This document shows, piece after piece, positions 30,064 to 39,047 of a stretch of 64,000 nt of DNA (its first letter is position 1; every line of letters starts with the position of its first letter). The stretch is from an uncultured Lachnospiraceae bacterium (GTDB lineage Bacteria > Bacillota > Clostridia > Lachnospirales > Lachnospiraceae): positions 1 to 64,000 of the forward strand of contig CANQBX010000004.1 of NCBI GenBank assembly GCA_947589095.1, read 5' to 3'. The notes beneath the pieces were generated by a model. That model saw only the letters and a list, made by a program, of their open reading frames with translations, was not told the DNA's origin and made no database searches. The position numbers and the translations under genes were made by a program.

Positions 30064-31199
30064 GACCGACACCTGTCAACCACCTTTGCGCGGTAGACAG
30101 CGCAGTCGAAAGCATCCAGCTTCTTGCTGAAAGTGGAATTGACGACCGTGACCTCTTCGCCGGTCCACAGCTCTGTCATCTTAAGCGTGCGCCCGGTGCT
30201 GTGGGGCAGGCCGACTTCATCCAGGTTAAACCGCGCGGCGATTTTCCTGTCGCTGAGATTGAAAAGTCCGATGGCCAGATCTCCGTCCGCCAGATGTTTG
30301 GCGTAAAGCAGGACGTCGTCCCCGCACCAGATTCCGGTTAGTTTAAACGGCTGGCGGCAGGCCGGATCCTGATTGATGCGGATCAGCTCTTCATTGGTAA
30401 GGATCCGTCTGGCCGACTCGGTCATGCTGCGTACGTCGCAGCCGATCATTAACGGTGAGCCGAGGAATGCCCAGATGGAGAAATGCGTCTTATACTGGGT
30501 ATCGTTGCATCCGGCCAGTCCTACGTTCCCTTTGCCGTACATGCCGACAATCAGCATATCCATATCGTTGAAGCATCCGACGCCGTTAAACGGGTGGAGC
30601 CTTTCCTGCTGTTTAACCAGATCCTTCACCGATTCCCAGGTATCGTAAATATCGCCAGTGGAGCGCCACATGGACGCGCCGGTGGTCTTGATCCATTCAT
30701 GGGTCTCATCCGCGCCCCAGGAGCAGGCGGAGAACAGGATATCGCGGCCGCAGTTGTCAAGCGCCAGTCCCATGCGGCCATAGAGGTATTTGCCGTGGAT
30801 GATGGGGCTGTGGTAGCAATAATCGTACTTAAGGAAATCTACGCCCCAGGACGCAAACGTCTCCGCATCGATGAATTCATGCTCAAAGCTGCCGGGATAG
30901 CCGGCGCAGGTCAGGTTGCCGGCGCAGGAATACATGCCGAATTTAAGTCCCCTGGAATGGACATAGTCTGCCACGGCCTTCATGCCATGAGGAAATTTGG
31001 CCGGATCGGCGACAAGACGGTCGGAAGCGTCGCGCTCCTTCAGGGACCAGCAGTCGTCGACCACCAGATATTCATAGCCCTTTCCGGGAAGGCCTTCCTT
31101 CACCATAGCGTCAGCCGTTTCAAAGATCAGCTGCTCGTTGATATTGTTTCCGAAAGTGTTCCATGAGTTCCAGCCCATGGGCGGTGTCAGCTTTACCAT
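30060..31199 (-). CDS. Alpha-galactosidase (GH27)
   Basis: MVKLTPPMGWNSWNTFG, FLKYDYC, start inside a longer ORF. Confidence 0.93.
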   Translation of the reverse strand: MVKLTPPMGWNSWNTFGNNINEQLIFETADAMVKEGLPGKGYEYLVVDDCWSLKERDASDRLVADPAKFPHGMKAVADYVHSRGLKFGMYSCAGNLTCAGYPGSFEHEFIDAETFASWGVDFLKYDYCYHSPIIHGKYLYGRMGLALDNCGRDILFSACSWGADETHEWIKTTGASMWRSTGDIYDTWESVKDLVKQQERLHPFNGVGCFNDMDMLIVGMYGKGNVGLAGCNDTQYKTHFSIWAFLGSPLMIGCDVRSMTESARRILTNEELIRINQDPACRQPFKLTGIWCGDDVLLYAKHLADGDLAIGLFNLSDRKIAARFNLDEVGLPHSTGRTLKMTELWTGEEVTVVNSTFSKKLDAFDCAVYRAKVVDRCRS

Positions 31200-31409
31200 A
31201 TGCGTATCCTCCGGTTCAGAATGATGTGTTGATTTGCAGTTGTAATTATTATAATGGATAATGCTTAAAAAGGAAATAGATAAGTTGACAAAATATGAAC
31301 AGAGGTGTATATTGGGAATTGGATGTGAAAGGGCGCTCCGCAGGGGCGCTTTTTCCTTTTCGGGCATATGACATATAAAATCAATAATCTGTGAAAGGAA
31401 GCCAAACAT

Positions 31410-32726
31410 ATGCTGCTTGATCTGGTAGACCACAAGGAATCGATCAACCGTCTGCTTGCGCGCTACGGCGTTAAATTCGGCATTTATAAAAACAATGTGT
31501 TTCATGAGCAGTTATTTCCCTTCGACCCGATCCCGCGGGTCATCACCCGTAAGGAGTTTGACTACCTGAACCGCGGGCTTTCCCAGCGGGTGAGGGCGCT
31601 GAACTGCTTCCTCGCCGACGTGTATTCGGAACGGAAGATCGTGAAGGACGGCGTTATTCCGGCGGACTTCATCTATTCGTCCAAGGGTTATCTGCCCCAG
31701 TGTGAGGGCATCACGCCGCCGAAGAAGATCTACAGTCATATCTCCGGCATTGATCTGGTGCAGGGGCGTGACGGCGACTGGTATATCCTGGAGGACAACC
31801 TGCGGATCCCGTCGGGAGCGTCCTATCCGATGATCGCCAGGGATCTGACGAGGCAGGCGGCGCCTGAGGCGTTTACCCGCCGCCATGTGCTCGACAACCG
31901 CAACTACGCTTCCATGCTGCGCCAGACCATGGACTATGTGAATACCGGCGGCATCAATGTGGTTCTGACGCCGGGGCGCTACAACGCGGCGTTCTTTGAG
32001 CATTCCTATCTGGCGGAGCGTTCGGGAGCCGTCCTCTGCATGCCACAGGATCTGGCGGTGGAAGACAATAAGCTTTACTACCGCAGCTATGAGGGAAGGA
32101 AAATGCAGGTGGGCGCGGTCTACCGGCGGATCTCTGATGAGTATCTGGATCCCCTATGCTTCCTGCCGGAGTCGCTGATCGGCGTGCCGGGGCTGATGAA
32201 CGTGTACGCTTCCGGTAACGTGGCCGTCATCAACGCGCCGGGCAACGGCGTGGCGGACGACAAGGGTATTTATTATTTCGTACCGCATATGATCCGGTAT
32301 TATCTGGGCGAGGAGGCGATTCTGAAAAACGCGCCCACTTATCTTGCGTTCTACGAGAAAGACCGGAGCTTTATTCTGGAGCACTTAAACCGTCTGGTCG
32401 TAAAGGATGTTTCGGAGGCCGGCGGCTACGGCGTGGTGTTCGGCAGCAATTTAAGCGCCGGTGAGCTTCAGAAGCTGGCGGACGCCATCCGGACGGAACC
32501 CCGGCGGTTTATCGCCCAGGAAGTCATCGATTTCGTAGATCTGATGATCGTAGATGGAAATGAGCAGGTGCCGAGAAAAGCGGATCTGCGCGCTTTCGTG
32601 CTGGCGGGAGAGGAGACGCAGGTGTGGCCCAGCGGGCTGACCAGATTCTCACGGAATCCGGATTCCTTTGTAGTGAATTCTTCGCAGGGAGGAGGTTTCA
32701 AGGACACATGGGTATTATCTCATTAG
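31410..32726 (+). CDS. Circularly permuted ATP-grasp (type 2) protein
   Basis: VFHEQLFPFDPIPRVI, YILEDNLRIPSGASYPM, EAGGYGVVFG; adjacent alpha-E and transglutaminase genes. Confidence 0.9.
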   Translation: MLLDLVDHKESINRLLARYGVKFGIYKNNVFHEQLFPFDPIPRVITRKEFDYLNRGLSQRVRALNCFLADVYSERKIVKDGVIPADFIYSSKGYLPQCEGITPPKKIYSHISGIDLVQGRDGDWYILEDNLRIPSGASYPMIARDLTRQAAPEAFTRRHVLDNRNYASMLRQTMDYVNTGGINVVLTPGRYNAAFFEHSYLAERSGAVLCMPQDLAVEDNKLYYRSYEGRKMQVGAVYRRISDEYLDPLCFLPESLIGVPGLMNVYASGNVAVINAPGNGVADDKGIYYFVPHMIRYYLGEEAILKNAPTYLAFYEKDRSFILEHLNRLVVKDVSEAGGYGVVFGSNLSAGELQKLADAIRTEPRRFIAQEVIDFVDLMIVDGNEQVPRKADLRAFVLAGEETQVWPSGLTRFSRNPDSFVVNSSQGGGFKDTWVLSH

Positions 32727-33376
32727 AGCGTGCCGACCATCTGTACTGGATCGGCCGGTATACGGAGCGGGTGTTTACGACGCTGGTGACATTCTTTGAT
32801 TTTTACGACCAGATGATCGACATGGACTTAAACGCCTATCAGGATTATTGTAAAATGGTGTCGATCCCGGACATTTACGGGGACAGCGGGACCTTCAGCA
32901 AGCGGTATCTGTTTGACAAATATGACCCGAATTCGGTTTACAGCAATCTGGAACGGGCCTATGACAACGCCATCGTGATCCGCGATGAGATCAGCAGCTA
33001 CACGCTGGCCTACATCCAGCTGGCGCTGGATCATCTGCAGGCGGCCTCCGGCTCGGCGGCGCCCCATTACGATCTGCAGCAGGTGATCGACGATCTCCAC
33101 GCCTTCTGGGGCTGTGTGGATGACCGGGTGGACGACGAGGAGGCCCGCAATATCATGAAATGCGGGAAGTATCTGGAACGGCTGGATCTGTATATCCGGC
33201 TGGGCTATCCGGACCGGGATATCGAGCGGGGATACAGCAAGTTTGTGAACCGGCTGGACAAGGTGCATCTGAAGTACCACGAGAATTGCCGCAGGAAGCT
33301 GGATGAGATCGTCGGCTCCGGCAGCGTGAAGGAACGGAAGGACGAGGCAGTGGCGGCGGTGTGGAATTTCTTTTGA
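32708..33376 (+). CDS. Alpha-E domain protein
   Basis: MGIISLERADHLYWIGRYTERVF. Confidence 0.9.
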   Translation: MGIISLERADHLYWIGRYTERVFTTLVTFFDFYDQMIDMDLNAYQDYCKMVSIPDIYGDSGTFSKRYLFDKYDPNSVYSNLERAYDNAIVIRDEISSYTLAYIQLALDHLQAASGSAAPHYDLQQVIDDLHAFWGCVDDRVDDEEARNIMKCGKYLERLDLYIRLGYPDRDIERGYSKFVNRLDKVHLKYHENCRRKLDEIVGSGSVKERKDEAVAAVWNFF

Positions 33377-33401
33377 GAATGGTTATCTGAGGTGGAACAG
33401 T

Positions 33402-34340
33402 TTGAAGGTTTTGCAGGTTCAGTATGAGATACGGCTTACATTTGACGCGCCGGTAACGGATCATTATTTTCAGTTTCGGTGTCTGCCGACGGAGGACGAC
33501 GCGCAGACGGTGGAGACGCTTAAGATCACGGTAGAACCCGCGTGCGCGGTTCATGAGAGGATCGACGGCTTTGGCAATCGGATGTTTTATGGAGAAATTC
33601 CGGAGCCGCACGATTCGCTCTGCGTCCGGATGGATGCGAGGGTGCGGGTGGAGAGGGAATTGATCAGTTGTAGTTTTGGAAAACGTAGAATGCGGTCAGT
33701 CAGAATAGAAACTTCGAGTACGGGCATTGCTGGGAATCCGGAAACAGAACCGGAGCCGGTATGTTCGGTTACTGCAGAAATTGCACAGTATTCGCTTTTA
33801 AACAGTCCGGCGGGTGAGGTTCCTGGAATTGTCTATGCGTATCCATCGGAGCTGACCAGACCGGATCAGGTCATGAGAGAATGGCTGGATGCCGTCCGCG
33901 GGGGTTATGATTCTGAATGCGGATTCCCTGAATATCTGATGCACCGGCTGTATCAGAGGCTTTCCTATGTCCAGGGACAGACCCATGTGGGAACTACGGC
34001 GGCGGAAGCATTCGCGCTTTTAGGAGGCGTCTGCCAGGACTATGCGCATATCTTTACGGCATTGTGCCGTATGGCCGGTTTCCCGGCCCGGTACGCGGCG
34101 GGAATGGCCGTCGGCGAGGGCGCGACCCATGCATGGGCAGAAGTATGGCAGGACGGTGTGTGGGTCGCTTACGATCCGACCCATGACTGCATGGCTGACG
34201 ATCGGTATATCAAGTTGTCCCATGGAAGGGATTTTATTGACTGTTCGGTTGACAGAGGCTGTTTCCGCGGCGCGGGAGGACAGCAGCAGACGGTGTACGT
34301 GAAGGTGGCGGAAACCTCAACGCTTCCAGATATGCCCTGA
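33402..34340 (+). CDS. Transglutaminase-like cysteine protease family protein, TTG start
   Basis: GGVCQDYAHIFTALCRMAGFPARYAAG, THAWAEVW, DPTHD triad motifs. Confidence 0.92.
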   Translation: MKVLQVQYEIRLTFDAPVTDHYFQFRCLPTEDDAQTVETLKITVEPACAVHERIDGFGNRMFYGEIPEPHDSLCVRMDARVRVERELISCSFGKRRMRSVRIETSSTGIAGNPETEPEPVCSVTAEIAQYSLLNSPAGEVPGIVYAYPSELTRPDQVMREWLDAVRGGYDSECGFPEYLMHRLYQRLSYVQGQTHVGTTAAEAFALLGGVCQDYAHIFTALCRMAGFPARYAAGMAVGEGATHAWAEVWQDGVWVAYDPTHDCMADDRYIKLSHGRDFIDCSVDRGCFRGAGGQQQTVYVKVAETSTLPDMP

Positions 34341-34502
34341 CTGTTTTTCAAAGCGCAGGCGTTGGGCATATGGGCGTATGCATAAACTCTGTCGATTCAC
34401 CTGTCGCCGCGTTTCAAACAGATTCTAAGCGCTTCAGATGTTTCCTTGCTACCAATCTGTTCCGGATAACGATTTTCTCATTATTGATCTGAGAGATCTG
34501 TA

Positions 34503-34531
34503 TTGAACTCATACTTGAAAATTGCTATAAT
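34503..34531 (+). promoter_or_regulatory. Sigma-A-like promoter upstream of toxin cassette 1 (TTGAAC-17-TATAAT)
   Basis: TTGAAC 34503-34508, TATAAT 34526-34531. Confidence 0.6.
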
Positions 34532-34630
34532 GCATTTGTGATTCATCTTGACAGTATATAATATGTTTCACCAGGGAGCCGAAGGGGCGATTACGTCAGC
34601 CGCCGGACTTTATGAAGGGGGGCTGGTGCT

Positions 34631-34717
34631 ATGGTTACATATGCGGATCTATTCGCGTTTGTGATTATGCTTTGCGCTGTTGTAACTCTTGTTATATATG
34701 CTATACGCAAAAAGTAG
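34631..34717 (+). CDS. 28-aa single-TM peptide MVTYADLFAFVIMLCAVVTLVIYAIRKK, holin-like/type I toxin candidate (copy 1)
   Basis: Strong RBS (GAAGGGGGG); near-identical to 46231-46317; hydrophobic core and KK C-terminus. Confidence 0.85.
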   Translation: MVTYADLFAFVIMLCAVVTLVIYAIRKK

Positions 34718-34804
34718 CGCCCTCAGCCCGCAAAACTAAGACGCTACTTTTATAGTAACTATTTTGCCGGCGGCTGGCCATCCCCAGCTTTCGGCTCTCT
34801 TGTT
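34708..34804 (-). ncRNA. Predicted antisense antitoxin RNA (copy 1)
   Basis: Minus-strand TTGCAA (34834-34839)-17-TATAAT (34811-34816); hairpin AAAAGTAGCG...CGCTACTTTT acting as bidirectional terminator. Confidence 0.7.
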
Positions 34805-34810
34805 AAGTAT

Positions 34811-34839
34811 ATTATAGGACATATCCAAAATATTTGCAA
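34811..34839 (-). promoter_or_regulatory. Antisense sigma-A-like promoter (copy 1)
   Basis: TTGCAA-17-TATAAT read on the minus strand. Confidence 0.75.
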
Positions 34840-34869
34840 TACCTTTTTGAAAAGTAAAGGAGACTGAAA

Positions 34870-35064
34870 ATGAGCAAAATCCATATAGCGCAGATCATTT
34901 TCGTGGTTATTGAGATTCTTGCTTTCATTCCTCTGACGATCGAAGTTTTCGGAGATATGGAGCCGGATATTATCATAGTTTCTGCGCTTGTTATGGGAAT
35001 CGGGCTGTTCGGAAGCTGCATCTGCGGGGTAACGCGGGCGGTTCGGGATGAGAGGAAGAAATGA
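34870..35064 (+). CDS. Small membrane protein
   Basis: Two predicted TM segments; overlaps the next gene by ATGA. Confidence 0.65.
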   Translation: MSKIHIAQIIFVVIEILAFIPLTIEVFGDMEPDIIIVSALVMGIGLFGSCICGVTRAVRDERKK

Positions 35065-35708
35065 GCGCGTTTAAGGATGTTTATTTTGTCAATGGAACCG
35101 CCTATGCCGGGAAGTCGACGATGGTCAAGCTGCTGGCTGAAAAATACAATGGGATCGCCTGCGAGGAAAACTATCACAATCGTCTTCTGTCGGAACTGAA
35201 TAGGGAAGAATTCCCCGGACTGACCTATACCAGAGATCTGGAGGACTGGCACGATTTCATCCGAAGGACGCCGGATGAATACGAGGCGTGGATCCGGCGC
35301 ACCAGTAAGGAATGCGAGATTCTGGAACTGGGGATCCTGGAAGAACTGCGGACGCAGGAAAAGCCGGTCTTCGTGGATACGAATATCTCGATCGAGACGC
35401 TGAAAACGGTCGCGGAGCACGATCACGTCCTGATCATGCTGGCGGATCCGGAGATTTCGGTGCGGCGCTTTTTCGAACGGCCGGATCGGGATAAGCAGTT
35501 TTTGTATCAGCTGATCATGGAAGAGCCGGACCCGGAGTACGCGCTGGATAATTTCCGGCATTGCCTGATGCGGATCAATACGCGGGAGAATTATGACCGT
35601 TTCCTGAATTCCGGGTTTTCTGTGATCCTTCGGGATGAGAACCGAAGCATTGAGGAGACGCTGGCCCTGGCGGAGAAAGCGTTTGAATTGTACAAGACCA
35701 TAGAATAG
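35061..35708 (+). CDS. P-loop NTPase/kinase-like protein
   Basis: VYFVNGTAYAGKSTMVKLLAEKY Walker A. Confidence 0.75.
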   Translation: MSAFKDVYFVNGTAYAGKSTMVKLLAEKYNGIACEENYHNRLLSELNREEFPGLTYTRDLEDWHDFIRRTPDEYEAWIRRTSKECEILELGILEELRTQEKPVFVDTNISIETLKTVAEHDHVLIMLADPEISVRRFFERPDRDKQFLYQLIMEEPDPEYALDNFRHCLMRINTRENYDRFLNSGFSVILRDENRSIEETLALAEKAFELYKTIE

Positions 35709-35852
35709 CCGTAAGGAATTATCCGAATACATAAAACGTGCCGCCGGCATTTTTCAGCATGGAAATACGAGCAGAGCGTTTCAGACAATCTGCCTGCATG
35801 GAAATCAAATGAATCCGCCGCCTTCAGCGCGGCAGAATGGAGAAGAGAGAAA

Positions 35853-36791
35853 ATGATCAAGACAGTTGTGTCCGTAGGACTTCCGGTGGATGAGCGGCTT
35901 CAGATCCGCAAATCCACCATCGCCCCGAAGAACCTGACCGGCGGCGAGAAACGGATCTGCATCGTCACCGGCACCCACGGCGACGAGCTGGAGGGACAGT
36001 ATGTGTGCTATGAGCTGATCCACCGGCTGAACAGCCAGCCGGAGCATCTGAAAGGGATCGTGGACGTTTATCCGGCGCTGAATCCCTTAGGGATCGATTC
36101 CATCACCCGGGGCATCCCGACCTTCGATCTGGATATGAACCGGATCTTCCCGGGAAGCGAGGACGGTCAGGTGCAGGAGCAGATCGCCAACCGGATCGTG
36201 AAGGACTTAAGCGGCGCGGATCTCTGCATCGACATCCACGCCAGCAATATTTTCCTGCGGGAGATCCCGCAGGTGCGCGTCAGCGAGATGACGGCGGATA
36301 ATCTGCTGCCATACGCAAAGCGCCTGAATGTGGATTACGTCTGGATCCACGCGGCGGCGACGGTGCTGGAATCCACGCTGGCCCACACGATGAATATGGC
36401 CGGCGTTCCCACGCTGGTGGTGGAAATGGGCGTGGGCATGCGCATCACGCTGGATTACGGCAATCAGCTTATCGATGGTATTTTCTGCCTGATGAAGGAT
36501 CTGGGGATTTGGGACGGGCCGGTGATCACGCCGAAGGAGCCGATCATTTCCTCCGACGGGCAGGTAGGCTTCATCAACGCCAACCGCCCCGGCATCTTCA
36601 TCCCGAAGGTGGAACACTGGATGCACATCAAGAAGGGCGAGGTCATCGGCGAGATCCTTAATCCGTTGGAGGGCAAGGTGGAGGAGACGCTTTACGCGCC
36701 GTTCGACGGTATGGTATTTACGCTGCGGGAGTATCCGATCGTTAACAGCGGCTCCCTGATCGCCAGAGTGCTGGGAGGTGAATTCAGATGA
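35853..36791 (+). CDS. Succinylglutamate desuccinylase/aspartoacylase family protein (M14-like), paralog 1
   Basis: CIVTGTHGDELEGQ, DLDMNRIFPG, CIDIHAS. Confidence 0.88.
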   Translation: MIKTVVSVGLPVDERLQIRKSTIAPKNLTGGEKRICIVTGTHGDELEGQYVCYELIHRLNSQPEHLKGIVDVYPALNPLGIDSITRGIPTFDLDMNRIFPGSEDGQVQEQIANRIVKDLSGADLCIDIHASNIFLREIPQVRVSEMTADNLLPYAKRLNVDYVWIHAAATVLESTLAHTMNMAGVPTLVVEMGVGMRITLDYGNQLIDGIFCLMKDLGIWDGPVITPKEPIISSDGQVGFINANRPGIFIPKVEHWMHIKKGEVIGEILNPLEGKVEETLYAPFDGMVFTLREYPIVNSGSLIARVLGGEFR

Positions 36792-37723
36792 GAAAAGAAC
36801 TGATCTTCCGTATGGAGAATACATACCGGGACGCCCTGAATATCTATGGTTACCATTTCGGCATCGGGGAGAAATCCACCTGCATCGTGGGCTCGCTGCG
36901 CGGCAATGAAGTCCAGCAGATGTATATCTGCAGCCAGCTGGTGCGGGCCCTGCGGGATCTGGAAAAGCACGGCAATCTGGTCGCCAATAATGAGATCCTG
37001 GTGATCCCGTCGGTGAACCATTCCGCAATGAACATCGGCAAGCGCTTCTGGCCCGTGGACAATACGGACATTAACCGGATGTTCCCCGGCTACGACCAGG
37101 GCGAGACGACCCAGCGGATCGCCGCGGGGCTTTTCGAGGTGGTACAGCAGTATAACTACGGCATCCAGTTTGCCAGTTTCTACATGCGCGGCAATTTCGT
37201 GCCCCATGTGCGGATGATGGAGACCGGCTATGAAAACGCCAGCCTGGCCAATCTGTTCGGACTCCCCTATGTGGTGCTGCGCAAGCCCAGACCGGTGGAC
37301 ACGCTGACCCTGAATTACAACTGGCAGATCTGGAACACCAACGCATTTTCCGTCTATACGAACGCGACGGATCAGATCGACGAGGCGTCGGCCCGCCAGG
37401 CGGTGGCGGCGGTGCTGCGGTTCCTGACCCGCATGGGCGTGATCCGCTATAACAGCCACGCAGGCTTTATCGCGACCACGATCCATGAGGAGGAGCTGAT
37501 GAACGTGCGCAGCAATGAGGCCGGCATCTTCCGCCGTCGAGTGGAGCCAGGCGAGGAGATCCATATGGGCGAGATCATGGCGGATATCATCGATCCCTGC
37601 GAGGGGGAGGTACTAAGCAGCATTGCGGCGCCGACGGACGGGATCGTGTTCTTTGCCCACTCGCAGCCGCTGGTGATGGAGAACGCGGTGCTGTTCCGGA
37701 TCATACGGAGACTGCATGAGTAG
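36788..37723 (+). CDS. Succinylglutamate desuccinylase/aspartoacylase family protein (M14-like), paralog 2
   Basis: CIVGSLRGNEVQQ, DINRMFPGYDQGETTQ; overlaps paralog 1 by 4 nt. Confidence 0.87.
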   Translation: MRKELIFRMENTYRDALNIYGYHFGIGEKSTCIVGSLRGNEVQQMYICSQLVRALRDLEKHGNLVANNEILVIPSVNHSAMNIGKRFWPVDNTDINRMFPGYDQGETTQRIAAGLFEVVQQYNYGIQFASFYMRGNFVPHVRMMETGYENASLANLFGLPYVVLRKPRPVDTLTLNYNWQIWNTNAFSVYTNATDQIDEASARQAVAAVLRFLTRMGVIRYNSHAGFIATTIHEEELMNVRSNEAGIFRRRVEPGEEIHMGEIMADIIDPCEGEVLSSIAAPTDGIVFFAHSQPLVMENAVLFRIIRRLHE

Positions 37724-37926
37724 TCGCGGAATTTACAGGTTTAAGGCACATATAAGATCATAAATTTGCGGCTTTTACCCATTCTCAGTGACTGGTACTG
37801 AAGAACGCAGTGAGGTTTCGGTTCATACGGAGTCTGTGTGAGCAGATAAGCTAAATAGGAAATGTGTATATTACCATAGCATGAACGAATTGTCGAACAA
37901 AGCGGTGCTGCAGAGGTGAATAAATC

Positions 37927-38925
37927 ATGATCTACAGAGATATCGAATTTCACAACGTAGAAGAATTGATCCCCTGTGAAAAGGGCCTGGCCATGAGCCG
38001 GATTCCGGCGTCTCTCCGCGAACAGGTCAACCCTGTCCTTCGGACGAGAAGTGCCTTTTATTCCACGGGGGTAGAACTGCGCTTCCGGCTTATAGGCGAT
38101 CAGGCACGGATCTGCCTGCAGGCAGACGAAATGGATGAAGCGCAGGTAGCGTGTATCTACATGGGGTCCTTCCAGGGCGGCTGGAAATGGTCCACGAAGG
38201 TGATCGGAACGTCGCCGACCTGGATCGAGATTCCCAAACCGTCGAATCTGGATAATCTGCGCCGGATCACCGATGAGAAAAAGCTGCCGTTCTCGCCGGA
38301 GATCATCCGGATCGTGCTGCCTTACGGCCTGTGCTATTTCGTGGACTGCGAAGGCGAGATCGTCCCGCCGCGAAAGGATGAGCTTCCTGCCAAAACTTAT
38401 TTGGCCTACGGCTCCTCCATTACCCACGGAAGCCTGGCCCTGGTGCAGCCTTACAGTTATCCGTTCCGTATTGCCCAGCGGCTCAAATGCGATTATCTGA
38501 ATCTTGGCTTTGCAGGCACGGCGTTTCTGGAGCCGGCTATGGCCGAGTATATCATTTCCCGGAAAGACTGGGACTTCGCATCCGTGGAAATGGGCGTCAA
38601 TCTGCTGAAGAATGTCACGGACCTGAAGGAATTTGAGGAGCGGGTGGATGTGTTTACCCGGATCTTAGCTCGGGATCCAAGACCGGTTTTCGCCACCAGT
38701 ATTTTCGGAATTTCCAATAGCGAACAGCAGGCAACTGCGGCTGACTGCCGCAGGATCGTCGCGGAATATGCCTCTGAGCGGCTCATTTTTACGGACGGAC
38801 TCGACTTGCTTGACCGGGAAGACTTTATTTCGCAGGATATGGTTCATCCTTCGCTGGAAGGAGTGCAGCAGATTGCGGAGCGATGGGGAGACATTATGGC
38901 CCGTTATTTCGAAAATAATAAATGA
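37927..38925 (+). CDS. SGNH/GDSL-type hydrolase
   Basis: YLAYGSSITHGSLAL nucleophile motif; QDMVHPSLEG His motif. Confidence 0.85.
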   Translation: MIYRDIEFHNVEELIPCEKGLAMSRIPASLREQVNPVLRTRSAFYSTGVELRFRLIGDQARICLQADEMDEAQVACIYMGSFQGGWKWSTKVIGTSPTWIEIPKPSNLDNLRRITDEKKLPFSPEIIRIVLPYGLCYFVDCEGEIVPPRKDELPAKTYLAYGSSITHGSLALVQPYSYPFRIAQRLKCDYLNLGFAGTAFLEPAMAEYIISRKDWDFASVEMGVNLLKNVTDLKEFEERVDVFTRILARDPRPVFATSIFGISNSEQQATAADCRRIVAEYASERLIFTDGLDLLDREDFISQDMVHPSLEGVQQIAERWGDIMARYFENNK

Positions 38926-39047
38926 TTCTCGATTGCTTTCAGAGTGACAGAATTATGTGTGGAAATATGTCTGGCATATAGCAGCTGATGGCTTTTGTAC
39001 GGAAAAAATAAAAACGAATATCCGAAGGAAAGAGAGGCCGATGCAAT

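Noticed and set aside
34566-34606. Possible glycine riboswitch-like core (GCCGAAGGGGCGA) in the toxin leader
   Set aside because: Only a short resemblance; no CUCUCAGG-type element or second aptamer, and the same motif occurs inverted at the other end of the cassette.
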